DNA from: an uncultured Kiritimatiellota bacterium
GTDB taxonomy: Bacteria; Verrucomicrobiota; Kiritimatiellia; RFP12; UBA1067
Direction of reading: 5' to 3'
Length of the DNA stretch: 10,232 nt
Assembly (NCBI GenBank): GCA_934643865.1
Contig: CAKUCX010000087.1
Span: 1-10,232, forward strand
Both the position numbers and the translations under genes were made by a program. This document shows, piece after piece, positions 6,156 to 10,232 of this stretch (positions within the stretch are counted from its first letter, which is position 1; every line of letters starts with the position of its first letter). Below the pieces are notes generated by a model. The model searched no databases and was not told the origin of the DNA. It saw only the letters and a list, made by a program, of their open reading frames with translations.

Positions 6156-7369
6156 ATTCCAGGAGGACCGCCGCCTTCGTCGTCGCGCGCTGGCTGGCGA
6201 CGCACGAGTTCCCGGGCGAGATGCTGCCGCAGGAGGGCGCGGACCGCGCGTTCGTGCAGGATCTCGTCTACACGGTCGTCCGGCGGCTCCGGCCCCTGCG
6301 CGCCGTCCTGGGCGAGCTGATGAAGACGTGGCCGAAGGGCGAACTGGAGGCGCTTGTCTACGTGGGCGCGGCGCAGATCCTCTACATGCCGGACGTGCCG
6401 GACTTCGCGGCCGTCCACGAAACGGTCGCCGCCGCGAAGGCGAGCGGCGGCGCGCGCCGCCTCGACCGCGTGGTGAACGGCGTTCTCCGCAACCTCATCC
6501 GCCGGCGCGCGGCCTTCGAGGCGCAGCTCGCCGCCGCGCCGCTCGCGGTGCGCGCGAGCTTCCCGACCGCCCTCGTGCGCCGCTGGACCGCGCGCTACGG
6601 CGCCGAACGGGCCGAGGCGCTCGCCGCGTGGCACAACACGCCCGCCGAGACGTGGCTCGCCTACCCGCCGGCCGAGGGCGGGACGGGCGGATCGTTCGTG
6701 AAGCTCGCGCGGGGGCGGAAGGTCGCCGAGGTCGAGGGGTTCGCGGACGGGGCGTTCCTCGTGCAGGATCCCGCGACGGCGCTCGCCGTCGATCTCCTCG
6801 ACGTGAAGCCGGGCCTCAGCGTCCTCGACGCCTGCGCCGCGCCCGGCGGCAAGACGGCGCAGATCGCCTGGCGCATGGGCGGCGCGGGGCGGCTCGTCGC
6901 GCAGGAGGTGAACCCGAAGCGGCGGAAGCGCTTGGAGGAGAATCTGGCGCGCCTCCGGCTCGATGGGGTCACGGTGACGCAGACCGCCCCCGAAGGCGTC
7001 TTCGACCGTGTACTCGTGGACGCGCCCTGCTCGAACACGGGCGTCCTGCGGCGGCGGCCCGACGCGCGTTGGCGCTGGAGCGCGGAGCATCTGCGGCAGC
7101 TTGCGGGCCTCCAGGCGCAGATCCTCTCCGCCGCCGCCGCGCACGTCGCCCCCGGCGGCCTCCTCGTCTACTCCACCTGCTCGAACGAGCCGGAGGAGAA
7201 CGAGGAGCAGGTCGCGGCGTTCCTTGCGGCGCACCCCGGCTTCACGGAAGTCGCGCGCCGCGAATCCGTCCCCTTCGAGAGCGGGCACGATGGCGCCTTC
7301 GCCTGCGCGCTCCGGCGCGCCGCAGATGCCGCGCCCGGCCGTGTTGACAGAACGCCCGAAACCGTGTAG
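6152..7369 (+). CDS. rsmB: 16S rRNA (cytosine-5) methyltransferase, RsmB type
   Basis: 405 residues; NOL1/NOP2/Sun family, SAM-dependent m5C methyltransferase. Residues 1-125 form a NusB-like helical RNA-binding domain (VQDLVYTVVRRLRPL at 35-49, AVHETVAAAK at 87-96, RVVNGVLRNL at 106-115), which is what points to RsmB (16S C967) over other family members. The catalytic domain has motif I DACAAPGGKT (226-235), motif IV VDAPCSNTGVLRRRPD (289-304, C293) and motif VI YSTCSNEPEEN (340-350, catalytic C343), ending in the DGAF (380-383) element seen as DGFF in relatives. The segment between motif II and motif IV is short and lacks the usual GDGR-like acidic motif III. E. coli RsmB is 429 residues. 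ATG overlaps the ridA stop. The last few codons and the stop TAG lie in the clpB promoter. The exact modified base is inferred from domain layout. Confidence 0.88.
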   Translation: MNSRRTAAFVVARWLATHEFPGEMLPQEGADRAFVQDLVYTVVRRLRPLRAVLGELMKTWPKGELEALVYVGAAQILYMPDVPDFAAVHETVAAAKASGGARRLDRVVNGVLRNLIRRRAAFEAQLAAAPLAVRASFPTALVRRWTARYGAERAEALAAWHNTPAETWLAYPPAEGGTGGSFVKLARGRKVAEVEGFADGAFLVQDPATALAVDLLDVKPGLSVLDACAAPGGKTAQIAWRMGGAGRLVAQEVNPKRRKRLEENLARLRLDGVTVTQTAPEGVFDRVLVDAPCSNTGVLRRRPDARWRWSAEHLRQLAGLQAQILSAAAAHVAPGGLLVYSTCSNEPEENEEQVAAFLAAHPGFTEVARRESVPFESGHDGAFACALRRAADAAPGRVDRTPETV

Positions 7370-7372
7370 ACT
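7344..7372 (+). promoter_or_regulatory. Sigma-70 promoter for clpB
   Basis: TTGACA (7344-7349, perfect -35), 17-bp spacer, TAGACT (7367-7372, -10). The first three bases of the -10 are the stop codon of rsmB. Transcription would begin near 7379-7381, giving a leader of about 150 nt before clpB. No CIRCE operator (TTAGCACTC-N9-GAGTGCTAA) and no sigma-32-type CCCCAT -10 are visible, so transcriptional heat-shock control of known kinds is not evident. Confidence 0.75.
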
Positions 7373-7379
7373 GACGGTA

Positions 7380-7528
7380 CACGCGCGGGGGCGGTATTGG
7401 GCTGTATCGGCACAGTGTGTCGATTGTATACAGTCTTGAGGGTGGCGTGATGCGGGCTGCCCCGTCGGATGCCGTTTCGGAACGCTGGCATGGGTTTTGC
7501 TTCATGAAAAGGCAAAGGAGACGAAACC
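7380..7528 (+). promoter_or_regulatory. Structured clpB 5' leader
   Basis: Non-coding leader between the clpB promoter and start. Hairpin 1: 7399-7407 pairs with 7428-7436 and 7408-7413 (CGGCAC) with 7417-7422 (GTGTCG), AGT loop, 5-nt bulge on the 3' side. Hairpin 2: CGGG (7453-7456) with CCCG (7461-7464). Hairpin 3: ATGC/GCAT (7469-7472 with 7488-7491) enclosing CGTT-TCGG-AACG (7473-7484). Hairpin 4: 7495-7502 with 7510-7517, a weak 8-bp stem of mainly A-U and G-U pairs that puts UUUU against the start of the Shine-Dalgarno AAAGGAG (7514-7520). All pairings were read by eye. A role in temperature- or stress-dependent translation is plausible for a chaperone gene but unproven. I do not recognise a known riboswitch or small RNA family in it. 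Confidence 0.55.
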
Positions 7529-10054
7529 ATGAATGCTGACAAATATACGACGAAAGTCCGCGAAGCGATCGAGGCGGCGCAGAACGTGGCCCGGCACCAC
7601 GGGCAGCAGCAGATCGACGTGGAGCATCTGCTCTTTGCCCTGATGAAGGACGCGCAGGGGCTCGTCCCGAACCTCTTCTCGAAAATGGGCGCGGGGACGG
7701 GGCCGCTCACGGCGCGCCTCGAACAGGCGATCAACGACAAGCCGCGGATCACGGGGAACGTGGAGATGGACAAGGTGTACATCTCGAACGACCTCGCGAA
7801 TGTGCTGATGCACGCCGAGGACGCGGCGCGCACGATGAAGGACGAGTATGTCTCGGTCGAACACCTCGTCCTCGGCGTCCTGGAGGACGAGAAGACGCCC
7901 TGCGCGAAAATGCTGAAGGACGCGGGTGTGGAGAAGAAGGGCTTCCTGGAGGCGCTGCGGGCCGTGCGCGGCAACCAGCGCGTGACGAGCGACAACCCGG
8001 AAGGGCAGTACGAGGCGCTGAAGAAGTACGGCACCGACCTCGTGGAGCTTGCGCGCGCGGGCAAGCTCGACCCCGTCATCGGCCGCGACACGGAGATCCG
8101 CGACGTCATCCGCATCCTCTCGCGCAAGACGAAGAACAACCCCGTCCTCATCGGCGAGCCCGGCGTGGGCAAGACGGCCATCGTGGAAGGGCTGGCGCAG
8201 CGCATCGTGCGCGGCGACGTGCCGGATGGCCTGAAGGACCGCACGGTCTTCTCGCTCGACATGACGGCCCTCATGGCCGGCGCGCAGTACCGCGGCCAGT
8301 TCGAGGAGCGCCTGAAGGCCGTCCTGAACGAGATCCGCGCGGCGAACGGGCGCATCATCCTCTTCATCGACGAGATCCACACGATCGTGGGCGCGGGCAA
8401 GACGGAAGGCTCGCAGGACGCGGGCAACATGCTCAAGCCGATGCTCGCGCGCGGCGAACTGCACTGCGTGGGCGCGACGACGCTCGACGAGTACCGCAAG
8501 TACATGGAGAAGGACGCGGCGCTCGAACGCCGGTTCCAGCCCGTGCAGGTGGATCCGCCCTCGGAGGAGGACACGGTGTCGATCCTGCGCGGCCTCAAGG
8601 AGCGCTTCGAGAAGTACCACAACGTCCACATCCGCGACGAGGCGCTGGTGAGCGCGGTGACGCTCTCCGCGCGCTACATCCAGGACCGCTTCCTGCCGGA
8701 CAAGGCAATCGACCTCCTCGACGAGGCGTGCGCCTCGATCCGCACGGAGATGGACTCCTGCCCGGCCGCGCTCGACGAGATCTCGCGCCACGTGCGCCGT
8801 CTCGAAATCGAGGAGATCGCGCTCGCGAAGGAGACGGACGACGCCTCGAAGAAGCGCCTCGCCGAGCTGCGCAAGGAGCTTGCTGAGGAGAAGGCGAAGG
8901 CCGACGCGATGACGGCGCGCTGGAAGAACGAGAAGGCCTCGCTCGAAGAGGTGAAGACCGTGCGCGCGAAGCTCGACGAGGCGCGCCTCGCGTTCGACGC
9001 CGCGCTCGCGGCGGGCGACAACGCGAAGGCGTCGCAGCTCAAGTACGGCCTCATCCCGGACCTGGAGAAGAAGCTGCGCGCGCACGAGGCGGACATCCAG
9101 AAGGAGGGCGGCTCGCAGCTCCTGCGCGAGGAGGTGACGGCGGACGAAATCGCCGAGGTCGTCTCGCGCTGGGCGGGCATCCCCGTGACGAAGCTCGTGG
9201 AGGGCGAGCGGGCGAAGCTCCTGAAGCTCCCGGAGGCGCTGCACGAGCGGGTCGTCGGCCAGGACGCGGCGGTGGACGCCGTCGCGGACGCGGTGCTGCG
9301 CGCGCGCGCGGGCATCAAGAACCGCGAGCGGCCCGTGGGCGCGTTCCTCTTCCTCGGGCCGACGGGCGTCGGCAAGACCGAATTGGCGAAGGCGCTTGCG
9401 GGCGAGCTCTTCGACGATGACGCCGCCATGGTGCGCATCGACATGAGCGAGTACATGGAGAAGCACAACGTCGCGCGCCTCGTCGGCGCGCCCCCCGGCT
9501 ACGTCGGCTACGAGGAGGGCGGCCAGCTCACGGAGGCCGTGCGCCGCAAACCGTACTCGGTCGTCCTCCTCGACGAGATCGAGAAGGCGCACCCGGACGT
9601 CTTCAACCTGCTCCTGCAGGTGCTGGATGACGGCCGCCTGACGGACTCGCACGGGCGGACGGTGAGCTTCAAGAACGCCGTCGTGATCATGACCTCCAAC
9701 GCGCCGCGCGAGGCGCTCAAGACGCTCTTCCGCCCGGAGTTCCTCAACCGGCTCGACGAGATCCTGGAGTTCAAGTCCCTCACGGAGGACCAGATCAAGG
9801 CCATCGTGAAGCTGCAGCTGAAGGACTTCGCGAAACGGCTGGCGGAGCAGGAGGTCGGCTTCGAGATCGACGGGAAGGGCCTTTCGGTCCTCGCGAAGGA
9901 CGGCTACGACCCGGCCTACGGCGCGCGCCCCGTCAAGCGCGCGATCCAGCGCGACCTCGAAACGCCCGTCGCCCGCGCGCTCATCGCCGGCACGTACCCG
10001 CCCGGCTCGACCGTCAAGGTCACGGCCAAGGACGGCGCGCTCGTCCTCAAGTAG
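7529..10054 (+). CDS. clpB: ATP-dependent protein disaggregase ClpB
   Basis: 841 residues; hexameric AAA+ chaperone that extracts and refolds aggregated proteins together with DnaK/DnaJ/GrpE in the cytosol. Domains: double-repeat Clp N domain (1-150); NBD1 with Walker A GEPGVGKT (209-216), pore-loop Y254, Walker B D281/E282 and arginine fingers R334/R335; a full-length coiled-coil M domain (about 410-525), which separates ClpB from ClpA/ClpC; NBD2 with Walker A GPTGVGKT (610-617), Walker B D682/E683, pore-loop Y658 (GYVGYEEGG), and R741 in FRPEFLNR. No IGL/IGF-type ClpP loop is seen, as expected. Length is slightly below the 857 of E. coli, mainly because only nine residues separate TSN (722-724) from FRPEF (734-738), where relatives have about 29. 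ATG 7529 has AAAGGAG 8 nt upstream. It is transcribed from its own promoter, apparently alone. Confidence 0.97.
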   Translation: MNADKYTTKVREAIEAAQNVARHHGQQQIDVEHLLFALMKDAQGLVPNLFSKMGAGTGPLTARLEQAINDKPRITGNVEMDKVYISNDLANVLMHAEDAARTMKDEYVSVEHLVLGVLEDEKTPCAKMLKDAGVEKKGFLEALRAVRGNQRVTSDNPEGQYEALKKYGTDLVELARAGKLDPVIGRDTEIRDVIRILSRKTKNNPVLIGEPGVGKTAIVEGLAQRIVRGDVPDGLKDRTVFSLDMTALMAGAQYRGQFEERLKAVLNEIRAANGRIILFIDEIHTIVGAGKTEGSQDAGNMLKPMLARGELHCVGATTLDEYRKYMEKDAALERRFQPVQVDPPSEEDTVSILRGLKERFEKYHNVHIRDEALVSAVTLSARYIQDRFLPDKAIDLLDEACASIRTEMDSCPAALDEISRHVRRLEIEEIALAKETDDASKKRLAELRKELAEEKAKADAMTARWKNEKASLEEVKTVRAKLDEARLAFDAALAAGDNAKASQLKYGLIPDLEKKLRAHEADIQKEGGSQLLREEVTADEIAEVVSRWAGIPVTKLVEGERAKLLKLPEALHERVVGQDAAVDAVADAVLRARAGIKNRERPVGAFLFLGPTGVGKTELAKALAGELFDDDAAMVRIDMSEYMEKHNVARLVGAPPGYVGYEEGGQLTEAVRRKPYSVVLLDEIEKAHPDVFNLLLQVLDDGRLTDSHGRTVSFKNAVVIMTSNAPREALKTLFRPEFLNRLDEILEFKSLTEDQIKAIVKLQLKDFAKRLAEQEVGFEIDGKGLSVLAKDGYDPAYGARPVKRAIQRDLETPVARALIAGTYPPGSTVKVTAKDGALVLK

Positions 10055-10080
10055 GACGTCAAGAAAAGTAGGACGTCAAG
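10049..10080 (+). repeat. 15-bp direct repeat spanning the clpB stop codon
   Basis: AAGTAGGACGTCAAG occurs at 10049-10063 and again at 10066-10080, separated by two A. The first copy contains the last codon and TAG stop of clpB. It looks like a short local duplication; the second copy supplies a second TAG but in a different frame relation, so it is not a tandem stop. Function unknown. Confidence 0.85.
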
Positions 10081-10081
10081 T

Positions 10082-10107
10082 CGGACGCGCCGTTCGGCGC
10101 GCGTCCG
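10082..10107 (+). terminator. GC-rich stem-loop after clpB
   Basis: CGGAC (10082-10086) pairs with GTCCG (10103-10107) and GCGCC (10087-10091) with GGCGC (10096-10100) around a GTTC loop, with a 2-nt bulge: ten base pairs, all but one G-C rich. It stands 28 nt after the clpB stop. No U-tract follows, so it would be a non-canonical or factor-assisted terminator, or a 3'-end-protecting hairpin. Confidence 0.5.
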
Positions 10108-10117
10108 TGCCGGCACG

Positions 10118-10150
10118 GCCGCGAAATCGCACGTTGCGCGATTTCGCGGC
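10118..10150. terminator. Second strong stem-loop, possible bidirectional terminator
   Basis: CCGCGAAATCGC (10119-10130) is perfectly complementary to GCGATTTCGCGG (10138-10149) with a 7-nt loop ACGTTGC; G10118-C10150 extends it to 13 bp. A perfect 14-bp palindrome CCGTGCCGGCACGG (10105-10118) joins it to the first hairpin, and TTTCGCGGC recurs at 10158-10166. No U-tract is present. The most likely role is ending or trimming the clpB transcript; a protein-binding palindrome is the alternative. Confidence 0.45.
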
Positions 10151-10166
10151 TGCGTCGTTTCGCGGC

Positions 10167-10232
10167 CTGCCGCCCGCACGGTCCGCTGAAAAGTGAAAAC
10201 GTGAAAAAACCGTTGACGGGGGGGGGGGGGGG
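10167..10232. other. Non-coding right end with A-rich stretch and poly-G run
   Basis: No gene is visible. An A-rich segment with three GTGAAAA-like or TGAAAA motifs (about 10185-10209) is followed by TTGACG (10213-10218), which could be the -35 of a rightward promoter cut off by the window, and then 15 consecutive G to the end. The homopolymer at the edge may be a sequencing or assembly artefact. Confidence 0.5.

Noticed and set aside
7340..7400. CIRCE/HrcA operator or sigma-32 promoter at clpB
   Set aside because: No TTAGCACTC/GAGTGCTAA inverted repeat and no CCCCAT-type -10; the hexamers fit sigma-70.
7380..7528. Known small RNA (SRP RNA, 6S RNA, tmRNA) or T-box in the clpB leader
   Set aside because: No SRP GGAA-type tetraloop domain, no large 6S-like bubble, no tmRNA tag frame and no T-box TGGNACCGCG sequence was found.
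7504..7539. Possible 11-codon upstream ORF (MKRQRRRNHEC) overlapping the clpB start
   Set aside because: No Shine-Dalgarno in front of its ATG and it would overlap the strong clpB ribosome site; more likely the ATG simply sits in the hairpin loop.
7168..8631. Minus-strand open frame of 487 codons across rsmB end and clpB start
   Set aside because: Composition is Ser/Arg/Ala-rich with no domain, and it crosses the promoter and leader of clpB; a shadow of the GC-rich + strand genes.
9290..9310. Alternating CG tracts as Z-DNA-forming sites
   Set aside because: Such CGCGCG runs are frequent in Arg/Ala codons throughout this GC-rich sequence and this one encodes conserved ClpB residues.
7502..9652. 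Long open frame (716 codons) on the minus strand opposite clpB
   Set aside because: It mirrors a GC-rich gene with strongly biased codons; the translation is repetitive His/Arg/Leu-rich sequence with no family motif, whereas the + strand encodes an intact ClpB.

Overview
This window comes from a very GC-rich bacterial chromosome; almost every codon ends in G or C. Gram-negative envelope architecture is suggested by YidC, which has a large periplasmic domain after its first membrane segment. Gene order and protein style would fit the Verrucomicrobiota/Kiritimatiellota (PVC) side of the tree, but this is an impression and cannot be settled from the sequence alone. All recognisable genes lie on the + strand and are packed tightly; six junctions or start regions use short ATGA/GTGA-type overlaps or strong Shine-Dalgarno sites.

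Region 1 (start to about 3135) is the end of a surface-polysaccharide block: a GT4-type glycosyltransferase, open at the left edge, followed by a 640-residue protein that fuses a second GT4 glycosyltransferase to a WecG/TagA/CpsF (GT26) glycosyltransferase. Region 2 (3068-5619) is the conserved translation/membrane-insertion cluster rpmH-rnpA-yidD-yidC. It is driven by a near-consensus extended -10 promoter that lies inside the 3' end of the glycosyltransferase gene. Region 3 (5618-5777) is an AT-rich island of heptamer repeats (AGGTTTT / AAAACCT) forming a 38-bp perfect inverted repeat around a 61-nt loop; it is the least explained element here. Region 4 (5778-7369) holds ridA and an RsmB-type 16S rRNA m5C methyltransferase, coupled by ATGA.

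Region 5 (7344-10054) is clpB, transcribed from a TTGACA-17-TAGACT promoter whose -10 box contains the rsmB stop codon. A leader of about 150 nt with several hairpins lies between, the last of which places UUUU against the clpB Shine-Dalgarno sequence, like a fourU thermometer. Region 6 (10055-10232) is non-coding: a direct repeat that includes the clpB stop codon, strong GC-rich stem-loops that may end transcription, an A-rich stretch and a terminal run of 15 G.

Functionally the core is housekeeping: ribosome protein, tRNA processing, membrane insertion, rRNA methylation, detoxification of reactive enamines and protein disaggregation. The points worth a second look are the heptamer palindrome, the clpB leader, the GT4-GT26 fusion, promoters embedded in upstream coding sequence, and a shortened segment in the second ATPase domain of ClpB.
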